Source of the DNA: Flavobacteriales bacterium
Lineage (GTDB): Bacteria; Bacteroidota; Bacteroidia; Flavobacteriales; Flavobacteriaceae
Assembly: GCA_011526365.1 (NCBI GenBank)
Contig: WTIO01000076.1
Coordinates: 1-61,571, forward strand
Length of the DNA: 61,571 nucleotides
Direction of reading: 5' to 3'
The stretch's first letter is position 1. The number at the start of each line of letters is the position of its first letter. Of this stretch, positions 26,415 through 35,621 are shown piece by piece. The notes beneath the pieces were generated by a model, which saw only the letters and a list, made by a program, of their open reading frames with translations, was not told the origin of the DNA and made no database searches. Both the position numbers and the translations under genes were made by a program.

Positions 26415-27281
26415 TTATGGGAAACGATGCCCCCAACTGGCTTCTGTTAGTGTAAACCAATCCTCTAGGGACAGGTCAATTTTTGTTGCTGCCATCGCAT
26501 CTTTAAGGCGTTCAGGAGTGGTGGTACCTACTACAGGAAGAATTCCTGCAGGATGTTTCCTCAACCACGCCAACAGCAATTGGGACGCATCGCAGTGGTA
26601 TTTTTCAAGCAGGGGGGTCATGCAGGCAGTAAGGCGTTGTGTTATCTCATCCGAGTTTTTAAAATAGCTGCCCAACGGGCTCCATGCCATGGTTCCAATT
26701 TGCAGTTGTTGATGGGTGTCTAAAGTGCCATCTAGCAACGGGCTAGTGTGGGTAACGGAGCATTCAATTTGATTCCATTGGGGTTTTTGATAGGCCTTTA
26801 AAAGCTGTAACTGTGAAGGCGTAAAATTGGAAACCCCCCAGGCTAAAATACTACCTTCCTGCACCAAGTCTTCAAGGGTTTCCACCACCAAAGCATAGTC
26901 CATTAGTGGGCTAGGGCGATGAAGTAGCAACAGGTCTAGGTAGTCGGTGTGCAGGTTTTTAAGGCTTTGCGCTACGGAGTTTTTTAGGTGCTTTGGTGAA
27001 TAATCGTAGTGCTTTACCGCTAGCGGCCGTGCATCGCAGGGGTACTGAATCCCGCATTTAGAAATAAACTGTACGCTCTCGCGTTTGGCCCCTGAGGCAG
27101 TAAATGCGTCCCCAAATTCGGCTTCTGTGGTGTAGCCACCGTATATGTCGGCATGGTCAAAGGTGGTTATTCCAAGGGCCACACAAGCGTCAATACGTGA
27201 CGCCATGGCCTTGGTGTCCAAATTTTTACCCCATTGCCCCCACGTCATGGTACCTGCTATAATAGGGGAAAATTCTTGCAT
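26415..27281 (-). CDS. Aldo/keto reductase, YdhF-like
   Basis: 288 residues, TIM-barrel AKR family. Visible catalytic and binding segments: TFDHADIYGG (Asp and Tyr), FISKCGIQ (Lys), LLLLHRPSPLMDY (His), WGVSNFTP and the coenzyme-binding end with LPVVGTTTPERL. It should reduce an aldehyde or ketone with NADPH. The gene is 14 bases upstream of the SDR gene and probably co-transcribed with it; the intergenic region to moxR (143 bases) holds both divergent promoters. Confidence 0.9.
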   Translation of the reverse strand: MQEFSPIIAGTMTWGQWGKNLDTKAMASRIDACVALGITTFDHADIYGGYTTEAEFGDAFTASGAKRESVQFISKCGIQYPCDARPLAVKHYDYSPKHLKNSVAQSLKNLHTDYLDLLLLHRPSPLMDYALVVETLEDLVQEGSILAWGVSNFTPSQLQLLKAYQKPQWNQIECSVTHTSPLLDGTLDTHQQLQIGTMAWSPLGSYFKNSDEITQRLTACMTPLLEKYHCDASQLLLAWLRKHPAGILPVVGTTTPERLKDAMAATKIDLSLEDWFTLTEASWGHRFP

Positions 27282-27424
27282 CGTTTCAAATTAATTTCCC
27301 CTAAATTAGCCACTATTCACAGCTTTAAACGGGCTGAAATGCAAGAATTTTTAACCAATTATTAACAAGAAATCCCCGAGATATTTATCAATTTTGAAAT
27401 CCTAAAATTTTGAGCTAATACTAT

Positions 27425-28426
27425 ATGGAAAATAATACCGCATTAGATATCAAAGCACTAAACGAAAAAGTACAAAAAGAAAGTGCTTTTTTAGATTTGC
27501 TAACGCTGGAGATCAACAAAGTAATTGTAGGCCAAAAAAACATGGTCGATCGGTTGCTCATTGGGCTGCTAGGGAAAGGGCATATTTTGCTAGAAGGGGT
27601 CCCCGGATTGGCAAAAACACTCGCTATTAATACCCTAAGTCAAGCGGTTAAGGCTTCCTTTAGCCGGATTCAGTTTACCCCCGACTTACTCCCTGCCGAT
27701 GTTATAGGTACCATGATTTACAACGTAAAGGAAAATGACTTTACCATTAAAAAGGGACCCATTTTTGCCAATTTCGTGCTTGCCGACGAAATCAACCGTG
27801 CCCCAGCCAAGGTACAATCGGCATTACTTGAAGCCATGCAAGAAAAGCAAGTTACCATTGGCGACAGCACCTTTAAACTGCAATTGCCCTTTTTAGTGAT
27901 GGCCACCCAAAACCCAGTAGAGCAGGAAGGAACCTATCCACTTCCCGAAGCTCAGGTAGACCGTTTTATGCTAAAAACGATTATCGATTACCCCAAATTG
28001 GATGACGAACAGCAAATTGTTCGTGCCAACTTAAAGCAAGAGCAACCAAAGATTAAGCCTGTGGTAACCACCAAACAAATTACTACTGCGCAATCTGTTG
28101 TCCGTGAGGTGTATATGGATGAAAAGATCGAAAAATACATCCTCGATTTAATTTTTGCTACTCGCTACCCAGAGCGCTACAAATTGGAAAAATTAAAACC
28201 CCTAATAAGTTTTGGTGCTTCCCCCCGTGGGAGTATCAATTTGGCTACCGCAGCCAAATGCTACGCCTTTATGCAGCACCGAGGCTATGTGATCCCCGAA
28301 GATGTTCGCGCAGTAATTTTTGATGTGCTGCGCCACCGCATTGGACTTACCTACGAAGCCGAAGCAGAAAATATTTCTTCGGAAGATCTTATCAGTCAAA
28401 TTATTAATGAAGTAGAAGTCCCCTAG
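27425..28426 (+). CDS. MoxR-family AAA+ ATPase (first gene of the Bat operon)
   Basis: 333 residues. Walker A is GVPGLAKT (58-65), Walker B LADEINRAP (Asp121, Glu122), with sensor-1 in MATQNPVEQEG and the C-terminal lid. MoxR ATPases pair with DUF58 and VWA proteins and act as chaperones for metal insertion or protein maturation. It opens a run of eight same-strand genes with short spacings (27425-36373). Cytoplasmic. Confidence 0.93.
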   Translation: MENNTALDIKALNEKVQKESAFLDLLTLEINKVIVGQKNMVDRLLIGLLGKGHILLEGVPGLAKTLAINTLSQAVKASFSRIQFTPDLLPADVIGTMIYNVKENDFTIKKGPIFANFVLADEINRAPAKVQSALLEAMQEKQVTIGDSTFKLQLPFLVMATQNPVEQEGTYPLPEAQVDRFMLKTIIDYPKLDDEQQIVRANLKQEQPKIKPVVTTKQITTAQSVVREVYMDEKIEKYILDLIFATRYPERYKLEKLKPLISFGASPRGSINLATAAKCYAFMQHRGYVIPEDVRAVIFDVLRHRIGLTYEAEAENISSEDLISQIINEVEVP

Positions 28427-28452
28427 GATTTTTTAACGGTAACCCTCCCTTT

Positions 28453-29319
28453 ATGGACACTAAGGAACTCCTTAAAAAAGTCCGGAAAATTGAAATTAAA
28501 ACCCGCCGACTGAGTGATCATGTCTTTGGTGGGGAATATCACAGTACCTTTAAGGGACGGGGGATGACTTTTAGTGAGGTGCGCCAATATCAATATGGAG
28601 ATGATGTACGGGCTATAGATTGGAATGTTACAGCGCGTTACAACGAGCCTTTTGTTAAAGTGTTTGAAGAAGAACGCGAGCTCACCCTAATGTTGGTAAT
28701 TGATGTGAGTGGATCTGAAATATTCGGGACCCAACAGCAAACCAAACGGGAGTACCTTACCGAAATTGCGGCCACCTTGGCGTTTTCGGCCCTTCAAAAC
28801 AACGATAAAGTGGGGTTGCTGTTGTTTACCGATCAGGTAGAGTTGTATATCCCTCCTAAAAAAGGGCGGTCACATATTTTGCGAATTATTCGGGAACTGC
28901 TGGAGTTTAAACCCGAAGGTGTTGGAACTCAAATTGCCAGTCCCCTCGCTTTTCTTTCGGGGGTGTTAAAGAAGAAGGCAATAGTGTTTCTTCTTTCAGA
29001 TTTTATGGACGACAACTACGAAAAAACCTTGCGGATTACAGCTAAAAAACACGACCTCACCGGCATACGTATTTTTGATCCACGCGAAGCGCGCTTGCCC
29101 AATATTGGCCTGGTTCCCATGCAGGACAGCGAAACCAAGCAGTTGCGTTGGATTAATACCCAATCCAAAAAAACACGAACGGCGTACGCAAAATACTACG
29201 AACAACAGGTGGCTAATTTTGAAGCCTTGTTTTCTAAATGTGGTGCAGGAACTATCTCCTGTAGTGTAGAAGAAAGTTATGTGAAAAAATTACTCGGCTA
29301 TTTTAAAGCAAGATTATAA
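28453..29319 (+). CDS. DUF58 protein of the Bat operon
   Basis: 288 residues, full length. The DUF58 core motif is GMTFSEVRQYQYGDDVRAIDW near residues 38-60 (quoted in part), followed by a VWA-like fold with DVSGSE replacing the usual DxSxS metal site. DUF58 proteins are thought to be the link between MoxR and the membrane VWA proteins. It begins 26 bases after moxR, and the next gene starts at the base after its stop. Confidence 0.92.
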   Translation: MDTKELLKKVRKIEIKTRRLSDHVFGGEYHSTFKGRGMTFSEVRQYQYGDDVRAIDWNVTARYNEPFVKVFEEERELTLMLVIDVSGSEIFGTQQQTKREYLTEIAATLAFSALQNNDKVGLLLFTDQVELYIPPKKGRSHILRIIRELLEFKPEGVGTQIASPLAFLSGVLKKKAIVFLLSDFMDDNYEKTLRITAKKHDLTGIRIFDPREARLPNIGLVPMQDSETKQLRWINTQSKKTRTAYAKYYEQQVANFEALFSKCGAGTISCSVEESYVKKLLGYFKARL

Positions 29320-30942
29320 ATGAAGCAGGGATTAGTCATACTAATGGTGTTGGTGCAGTCTTGGAGTTATGCTCAAATTCAAGGCGAGCTAAAAGCTGCT
29401 GTGGATACGACCACCGTGCTCATTGGCGGCCAATTGAACTACACCCTTCAAGTGGCCACAGACAGTGTAGCTGCCGTGGCCTTTCCCGATCAGTTGAACA
29501 TTGCCCCCTTTGAAATCATTGAAAGTTTTCCCATTGATACCATACGGGCACAACAGCACTATTTGTTTACCAAGCGCTATGCCCTAATTCAATTTGACTC
29601 CGGGAACTATTGGATTCCACCCCAGCGGGTATTGGTCAATGGCTTTCCAAAAATCTCTGATTCAATTCCTGTTCGGGTAAACACCGTTGTTGTAGACACC
29701 TTAAAGCAACCACTGTTTGACATAAAACCCCTAATTGCTCTTGAGCGCAATTACGACAATTTAATTGCCCGCCTGTTGTGGGGCTTAGTAGTGTTGTTTT
29801 TTATTATCGGGGGATTTTGGGCCTATTTCAGAGCACAAAAAAGAGCACAAGAGCGCAAGGCGGCCCTACCGCCTTTCGATCGGGCGATTGAGGCCCTAAA
29901 AGCCTTAGAAAAGGAAGAGCCCAACGAACAAGAAGAATACAAGTTTTATTACTCCAAACTCACAACCATTGTACGGCGCTATTTGGAAGAAGACGCAAAA
30001 ATTGCTGCTTTGGAGTTGACTTCAGCAGAACTTTTAGACAAGCTCATGCTGCACAAGGATGCAGGAAAAATCCCTTTAGAAAAAGAAACCCTAGACCGAC
30101 TCCAAGAGGTGCTTTCCACAGCAGACCTGGTAAAGTTCGCCCGAGCCCTCCCCGAAACCGGAACGGCAGCAAGGGACCGCCAGTGGGTAGAAGCAATAGT
30201 GGTAGAAACCAAGGAAGCCCTTCCCGAACCTACTCTTGAGGAACTAATGGAACAAAAGGCCTATCAGGAAAAATTGCGCAAAGCCAAACAGCGCAAGCAG
30301 TTTACCTATGCAGGCATTGGACTTGTGGCCCTTGCGTTGGTGAGTTTGGCCAGTGCCATAGCTTACTACGGATACTACCCTGTACGGGACGAACTGTTGG
30401 GCTATCCTACTAAAAAACTCGAAAGCAGCACGTGGGTACAAAACATGTACGGTGTACCTCCAGTACAACTGCTAACCCCTAAAATTTTAGAGCGGGTACC
30501 CGATGTGCCTGCTGGAGTTAAAGAATTTCAAATGGGGACGCTGCAAGATCCATTTTACGTCGGATTGCGGTTTGCTCCCAAGCCTCCACCAGAAAACCCA
30601 CAGCAGCAACAGCAACAGGACCAAACCGTTAATGCGCAAGAAACTCAGGCGCTTATTGACGGTATTTTGGAAGTATACCAGCAGAAAGGCGCTACCAATA
30701 TGTTGGTAGATAGTGAGGTGATTACCACTCCATCTGGCTTGCCAGCACTGCGTATTTTTGGCACGCTGGATCTAGTAAAAAATCCCGATGGCCCCAGCAT
30801 ACGGCATAATTTTTCTTCTTTGCTGTTTGATTTTGACAAAGGCAAGATCACATTAACATTGCTTTATGAAAAAGACGATCGTTATGGCCCAAAAATTGCT
30901 GAACGCATAACCAACAGTGTTGATTTAATAAAAGAACTATAA
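29320..30942 (+). CDS. Membrane protein of the Bat operon (BatD/DUF4381-like)
   Basis: 540 residues. A Sec signal (to about 18, SYAQIQ), a periplasmic beta-domain with EIIESFPIDTI and a YWIPPQ segment as in BatD-type proteins (~20-140), a membrane helix (~147-167), a cytoplasmic helical region of the DUF4381 type (~185-300, with YYSKLTTIVRRYLE), a second helix near 343-363, and a C-terminal alpha/beta domain preceded by a Gln run. It has no known enzyme activity. It starts immediately after the DUF58 stop and ends one base before batA. The family label is by position and domain layout. Confidence 0.8.
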   Translation: MKQGLVILMVLVQSWSYAQIQGELKAAVDTTTVLIGGQLNYTLQVATDSVAAVAFPDQLNIAPFEIIESFPIDTIRAQQHYLFTKRYALIQFDSGNYWIPPQRVLVNGFPKISDSIPVRVNTVVVDTLKQPLFDIKPLIALERNYDNLIARLLWGLVVLFFIIGGFWAYFRAQKRAQERKAALPPFDRAIEALKALEKEEPNEQEEYKFYYSKLTTIVRRYLEEDAKIAALELTSAELLDKLMLHKDAGKIPLEKETLDRLQEVLSTADLVKFARALPETGTAARDRQWVEAIVVETKEALPEPTLEELMEQKAYQEKLRKAKQRKQFTYAGIGLVALALVSLASAIAYYGYYPVRDELLGYPTKKLESSTWVQNMYGVPPVQLLTPKILERVPDVPAGVKEFQMGTLQDPFYVGLRFAPKPPPENPQQQQQQDQTVNAQETQALIDGILEVYQQKGATNMLVDSEVITTPSGLPALRIFGTLDLVKNPDGPSIRHNFSSLLFDFDKGKITLTLLYEKDDRYGPKIAERITNSVDLIKEL

Positions 30943-30943
30943 G

Positions 30944-31945
30944 GTGTTTGAAGGAATAACATTTGCGAATCCCGAAAATTTTTGGTGGCTGTTAAGCTTG
31001 CCAGTGGTGGTGTTTTTCCATTTTTACAAGCGTACTCAAGGGCAAGCCACATTAAAAATGTCCTCTTTGCGATTTGCCAAAAAAAATGCGGTTATTGCCC
31101 AATTGCGTCCGGTACTACTTTTGTCTCGGCTGCTAGCCCTGGCCTTAGTAGTTACTGCTATGGCACGGCCACAAACCGTGGATGTTTCCACCAGAACCAT
31201 CACCAATAAAGGGATTGACATCCTTATGGCCATCGATGTGTCCTCTAGTATGTTGGCCCAGGATTTAAAGCCCAATCGATTGCAAGCCCTCAAACGCGTG
31301 GCCACTACTTTTGTCAACAACCGCCCCAGTGATCGTATTGGTTTGGTTATTTACGCGGGAGAAAGCTACACCAAAACACCAATTACCAGTGATAAAAATA
31401 TTGTAGTGAGCAATTTAAATTCCATTCGGTTTGAAGGAATTATAGAAGACGGTACCGCCATAGGTATGGGCTTGGCTACTGCGGTAAATCGCCTCAAAGA
31501 CAGCAAGGCCACAAGTAAGATTATTATTCTGCTTACCGATGGGGTAAACAACACAGGGTTCATTGATCCGCGTATTGCTGCGGAACTGGCCGTGGAATAC
31601 GGCATTAAAACCTATACCATTGGACTCGGAAGTAATGGCAATGCTCGTGCCCCTGTAGGGATTCTTCCCAACGGGAAGTTTCAATACGGAATGACAAAGG
31701 TTGAAATTGATGAGGCCCTCCTCAAAGACATCGCTAAACTTACAGGAGGCTTGTACTTTAGAGCCACAGATAACAAAAAATTAGAACAGATTTATGAGGA
31801 AATCAACAAGCTTGAAAAAACGGAAATAGAAGAGTTTAAATACTACAATTACGAAGAAAAGTTTCGCCCCTTAGTGCTGCTGGCCATAGGCTTGTTGTTT
31901 GTGGAATGGCTACTGCGCAATACCCTGTTTAAAAGTTTTATTTGA
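30944..31945 (+). CDS. batA: VWA-domain protein BatA
   Basis: 333 residues, starting with GTG one base after the preceding stop. Two N-terminal membrane helices (~11-28 and ~57-72), a VWA domain with the MIDAS set DVSSS (Asp98, Ser100, Ser102) and LLTDG, and a C-terminal helix (~307-323). The metal site faces the periplasm side in the Bat model. BatA of Bacteroides fragilis contributes to aerotolerance. The start overlap and operon position fit the canonical order. Confidence 0.93.
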   Translation: MFEGITFANPENFWWLLSLPVVVFFHFYKRTQGQATLKMSSLRFAKKNAVIAQLRPVLLLSRLLALALVVTAMARPQTVDVSTRTITNKGIDILMAIDVSSSMLAQDLKPNRLQALKRVATTFVNNRPSDRIGLVIYAGESYTKTPITSDKNIVVSNLNSIRFEGIIEDGTAIGMGLATAVNRLKDSKATSKIIILLTDGVNNTGFIDPRIAAELAVEYGIKTYTIGLGSNGNARAPVGILPNGKFQYGMTKVEIDEALLKDIAKLTGGLYFRATDNKKLEQIYEEINKLEKTEIEEFKYYNYEEKFRPLVLLAIGLLFVEWLLRNTLFKSFI

Positions 31946-32985
31946 TGTATCAACTGGACGCTCCTACATACTGGTATTTCTTGCTGCTGATTCCTCTGCT
32001 GTGGACGGGCTATGTATTGGTGGGAATTTGGAAAAGGCGCAGCCAACAACATTTTGCCCAACCACAAATGTTGGAGCAGCTCAGTCCCATGCGTTCCCGA
32101 TTTAAGCCCCTATTAAAAACGCTACTGCTCAGCTTGGCATTTTTAATGTTAATTATTGCCTTAGTCAACCCCAAAATTGGAACAGAATTAGAAACCGTAA
32201 AACGCGAAGGGGTAGATATTGTTTTTGCCATGGACGTTTCCAAAAGTATGTTGGCCGAAGATGTTGCTCCCAATCGTTTAGAAAAATCCAAGCGATTGGT
32301 GTCCGCCATCTTAGACCAACTGACCAGTGATCGTGTCGGCATTATTGCCTACGCTGCTCAGGCAGTACCTCAATTGCCTATCACCACGGATTATGGCGCT
32401 GCCCGATTATTTTTGCAAGGCTTAAATACAGAGATGCTCTCCTCCCAGGGGACAGCCATAGATGTCGCCCTAAATTTGGCCACTACCTATTTTAACGACG
32501 CCGAACAAACCAATAGGGTGGTCTTTCTAATTTCCGATGGCGAAGATCATTCTGAGGCAGGAAAAGCCGCTGCCCGTGAGGCTGCTGCAGAAGGGATAAA
32601 AGTATTTACTTTTGGAGTAGGATCCGACGCTGGAGGCCCCATTCCAATAAAGCGTAACGGGGTAATTGAAACCTATAAGAAAGACCCCGACGGGGAAGTG
32701 GTTATTACCCAACGCAATATGGAAGTTCTTACTGAAATCGCTCTTGAAACAGGAGGGGCTTATATAGACGGAAATTCTACCCAAGAAGTAGTAGATTTTG
32801 TCGCCCAAACCCTTAAGGATATGGACAAAAAAGAATTTGATGCCAAAGAATTTGTGTCCTACAAAGACCAGTTTCAGGCTTTTCTTTTTGCAGGTTTCCT
32901 ATTATTTTTGATAGAAATAGTGGTTTTTGAAACCAAAACAAAATGGATTGCGCGCCTTAATCTGTTTAACGAATCCAAAAAATAA
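31945..32985 (+). CDS. batB: VWA-domain protein BatB
   Basis: 346 residues. The ATG at 31945 shares its A with the TGA stop of batA (TGATG); a TTG one codon earlier is the less likely start. Layout mirrors BatA: helices at ~10-27 and ~58-74, MIDAS DVSKS (Asp97, Ser99, Ser101), ISDGEDH, and a C-terminal helix with FLLFLIEIVVF. It is thought to form a complex with BatA and BatC at the inner membrane. Confidence 0.93.
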   Translation: MYQLDAPTYWYFLLLIPLLWTGYVLVGIWKRRSQQHFAQPQMLEQLSPMRSRFKPLLKTLLLSLAFLMLIIALVNPKIGTELETVKREGVDIVFAMDVSKSMLAEDVAPNRLEKSKRLVSAILDQLTSDRVGIIAYAAQAVPQLPITTDYGAARLFLQGLNTEMLSSQGTAIDVALNLATTYFNDAEQTNRVVFLISDGEDHSEAGKAAAREAAAEGIKVFTFGVGSDAGGPIPIKRNGVIETYKKDPDGEVVITQRNMEVLTEIALETGGAYIDGNSTQEVVDFVAQTLKDMDKKEFDAKEFVSYKDQFQAFLFAGFLLFLIEIVVFETKTKWIARLNLFNESKK

Positions 32986-32988
32986 ACA

Positions 32989-33831
32989 ATGCAACAACTC
33001 AAATTTGTTTTCCTTATTGCAGTGCTTTTTAGCAGTGGCCATACCATGGGGCAGGTAGATGAAGCCGAGGTAACCAATGCCATTGTTTCGGGGAATGAAA
33101 AAGCCCAAGAAGCTGCCAATACCGCTGCTGAAGTCGATTATCGCAAAGCTTTGGCCTTGGACCCCAAACGTACCGAAGCCCAATTTAATTTGGCAAACAA
33201 TCACTACGCTGGGGCACATTATGACGAGGCGGCACAACGGTATTTTCTAACCCAAAAAAATGCTGCCAATCGCAGTGCCAAACACAGTGCGTTTCACAAC
33301 CTGGGCAATGTACACATGCAAAATAAGGACTATGCTAAGGCCGTAGAATCCTATAAAAATGCCTTGCGCAATAATCCCATGGACGATGAAACCCGATACA
33401 ATTATGCCCTGGCTAAATCGCTTTTAGAAGACGAGCAGCAACAAAACCAGCAGCAAGATCAAAACGACGATAAAAACCAAAATAAAGATCAAAATCAGGA
33501 GCAGAATCAAGATCAGGACAACAACAAAGACCAAGATCAAGACAGTGATCAGGAGGAAGAAGGCGAGGATGGAGAAGACAAAGAAGATGAAAACGAAGGA
33601 GACGAGAAAGACCCTAAGGACGATAAAAAAGATCAGGACAAAGATCAAAAAGACGCTGATAAAAACGACAAGCCCCAACAGCCTAAACAGCAACCAAAGG
33701 AAGGCCAATTGTCCCCAGAGCAAATTAAAAGTTTGCTAGAGGCCATGAACAACCAGGAGAAAAAAGTGCAAGACAAAGTGAATGCCAAAAAAGCTAAAGG
33801 CATTCCCGTAAAAGGAAAAAAAGACTGGTAA
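32989..33831 (+). CDS. batC: TPR protein BatC with acidic/Gln-rich tail
   Basis: 280 residues. After a signal peptide (to about 21, TMGQ) come two to three TPR units (~45-145: YRKALALDPKRTEAQFNLAN, AFHNLGNVHMQNKDYAKAV). Residues ~147-245 are a low-complexity tract of Asp, Gln, Asn, Lys and Glu, followed by a conserved end (LSPEQIKSLLEAMNNQEKK) that is typical of BatC. The tract, at 33430-33715, is unusually long. Periplasmic scaffold for BatA/BatB by the accepted model. Confidence 0.92.
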   Translation: MQQLKFVFLIAVLFSSGHTMGQVDEAEVTNAIVSGNEKAQEAANTAAEVDYRKALALDPKRTEAQFNLANNHYAGAHYDEAAQRYFLTQKNAANRSAKHSAFHNLGNVHMQNKDYAKAVESYKNALRNNPMDDETRYNYALAKSLLEDEQQQNQQQDQNDDKNQNKDQNQEQNQDQDNNKDQDQDSDQEEEGEDGEDKEDENEGDEKDPKDDKKDQDKDQKDADKNDKPQQPKQQPKEGQLSPEQIKSLLEAMNNQEKKVQDKVNAKKAKGIPVKGKKDW

Positions 33832-33836
33832 CCAAA

Positions 33837-35621
33837 ATGCAACGGCAACACAAATCTCTAAACTATCTTACGCTACTGCTTTTTGTGGTGAGCGGCTTCT
33901 TTGCTCAGGCCCAAGTGAGTTTTGAGGCCCGAGTAAGCAAAAAAAAATTAGGCCTTAACGAACGCTTACGTGTAGATTTTGTGATGAATGAGAACGGAGA
34001 CAATTTTATTCCTCCCAGTTTCGACGGCTTCCGTGTAGTGGGCGGCCCGCAGCAGTCCATTAGTAATACCTTTATCAATGGAAAGCGCTCCTTTTCTAAA
34101 ACCTTTACGTATTTCTTAAATCCTAAACAACAAGGAACTCTTACCATTGCTGCCGCCGAAGTAACCATACAAGGAGACGTTTACAAAACCGAGCCCATAT
34201 CCATAGCGGTGTCCAAAGCAGTAGACCGCCCCCGGGGGACAAACGATGTGGAATATTTAGTGGATGAAAATCTTCATTTGGTGGCTGAAATTTCCAATAC
34301 CAAGCCCTATTTAAATGAGGGAATTAATGTGGTGTATAAGTTGTACTTCCGCAGTCCTATTAAGGTGTCGGATGCACGTGAAATTGAAAGTCCTAAGTTT
34401 GTTGATTTCTGGACGTATGACATTAAAATCCCACAACTGAAAATTGAACGCGGCACTTACAAAGGAGAACCCTATAGCGTAGTGGTGTGGAAAAAAATGG
34501 TATTGTATCCTCAAAAAACAGGAAAGCTAGCCCTTGATCCTTTAACGCTGAATATCATGGTGGACATCCCCACCAACCGACGCGACTTTTTTGGGAATAC
34601 CCTATACAAGCAGGTCAATAGAACCATTACGGCAGGCCGCCGAAACATCACTACGAAAGCACTACCCACTGAGGGGCAACCCGAAAACTTTAGCGGGGCA
34701 GTAGGAACATTTGATTTTGATGTGCTTTTGAATAAAGATGTGCTTAAGGCCTCGGAGTCCTTCCAGCTGCGGGTAAAAATTAAAGGGAAAGGAAACCTTT
34801 CACTTTTTGAATTGCCAGAAATTACAGCTCCCAACAGCTTAGAAGTGTACGAACCCGAGTATAAGGACAATATCAATGTTACTTTAGGGGGCATGCAAGG
34901 GGTAGTGGAAAACACCTACACTATAGTACCCCAATACCAAGGAAAATTTCCTATTCCAGAGGTGTCTTTCAGCTATTTTGATCCTAAAGCAGAACGGTAC
35001 AAAACCCTGAGCTCCCAGTCGCAATTGGTTAATGTCTTTGAAGGCCCAAGCACAGCACCAACTTCTACATCACCTGCAAAATTGGTAAACAATGTACTGG
35101 AAGTCCCTACGGATGGGAGTTTTAAATTCATAAAGCTTAAAACCGCTTTTGAACCCACATTTAGAGCCACCTTTTACAAAAGCAAGCCGTTCTATTTACT
35201 AAGCTTAGTCCCCTTTCTTCTTTTAGGCGTGTTTTTGTTGGTGCGCCGGGGGCAGTTATCTCGGGCAAAAGATGTGGAAGGCTTACAACAGCGGAAAGCC
35301 AATCAACTGGCTCGAAAATTTTTGTCAGAGGCCAAAAAGCAAACCAACAATCACAGTGCTTTTTACGAAGCCTTAGAGCGGGCGTTACACAATTACCTAA
35401 AGGCTAAAATTAAGTTAGAAACCACAGATTACAGTAAAGCTAAAATTCTAGAGTTACTCCAGGAAAAGGCCGTAGTGCATTCGGATGCCCAAGCCTTTGT
35501 GGGGCTTTTAGAAAATTGCGATTTGGCCCGATTTACCCCTGCTACAGAGGGGGGCACCCAAGATGACTACAACAAAGCGGTAGCAGTAATTTCTCGAATT
35601 GATAAAAGCTTACGACTATGA
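33837..35621 (+). CDS. batD: BatD protein
   Basis: 594 residues. The signal peptide (to about 25, AQAQ) is followed by the BatD domain set: SFEARVSKKKLGLNERLRVD, GFRVVGGPQQS, YFLNPKQQGTLTIAAAEV and VEYLVDENLHLVAEIS, each typical of the family (shown in part). A membrane helix occurs at ~456-474 (LLSLVPFLLLGVFLLV) and a helical cytoplasmic tail follows. The large periplasmic part consists of several immunoglobulin-like repeats. Spaced five bases after batC and overlapping batE by ATGA. Confidence 0.93.
   Translation: MQRQHKSLNYLTLLLFVVSGFFAQAQVSFEARVSKKKLGLNERLRVDFVMNENGDNFIPPSFDGFRVVGGPQQSISNTFINGKRSFSKTFTYFLNPKQQGTLTIAAAEVTIQGDVYKTEPISIAVSKAVDRPRGTNDVEYLVDENLHLVAEISNTKPYLNEGINVVYKLYFRSPIKVSDAREIESPKFVDFWTYDIKIPQLKIERGTYKGEPYSVVVWKKMVLYPQKTGKLALDPLTLNIMVDIPTNRRDFFGNTLYKQVNRTITAGRRNITTKALPTEGQPENFSGAVGTFDFDVLLNKDVLKASESFQLRVKIKGKGNLSLFELPEITAPNSLEVYEPEYKDNINVTLGGMQGVVENTYTIVPQYQGKFPIPEVSFSYFDPKAERYKTLSSQSQLVNVFEGPSTAPTSTSPAKLVNNVLEVPTDGSFKFIKLKTAFEPTFRATFYKSKPFYLLSLVPFLLLGVFLLVRRGQLSRAKDVEGLQQRKANQLARKFLSEAKKQTNNHSAFYEALERALHNYLKAKIKLETTDYSKAKILELLQEKAVVHSDAQAFVGLLENCDLARFTPATEGGTQDDYNKAVAVISRIDKSLRL

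Noticed and set aside
24518-27281. AlbA_2 gene as part of a defence island
   Set aside because: Its neighbours are an SDR and an aldo/keto reductase; no nuclease, toxin or sensor gene is near.
33424-33723. 99-residue Val/Leu/Phe-rich minus-strand frame
   Set aside because: It is the complement of the Asp/Gln/Lys tract of batC; the apparent hydrophobicity is a mirror effect.
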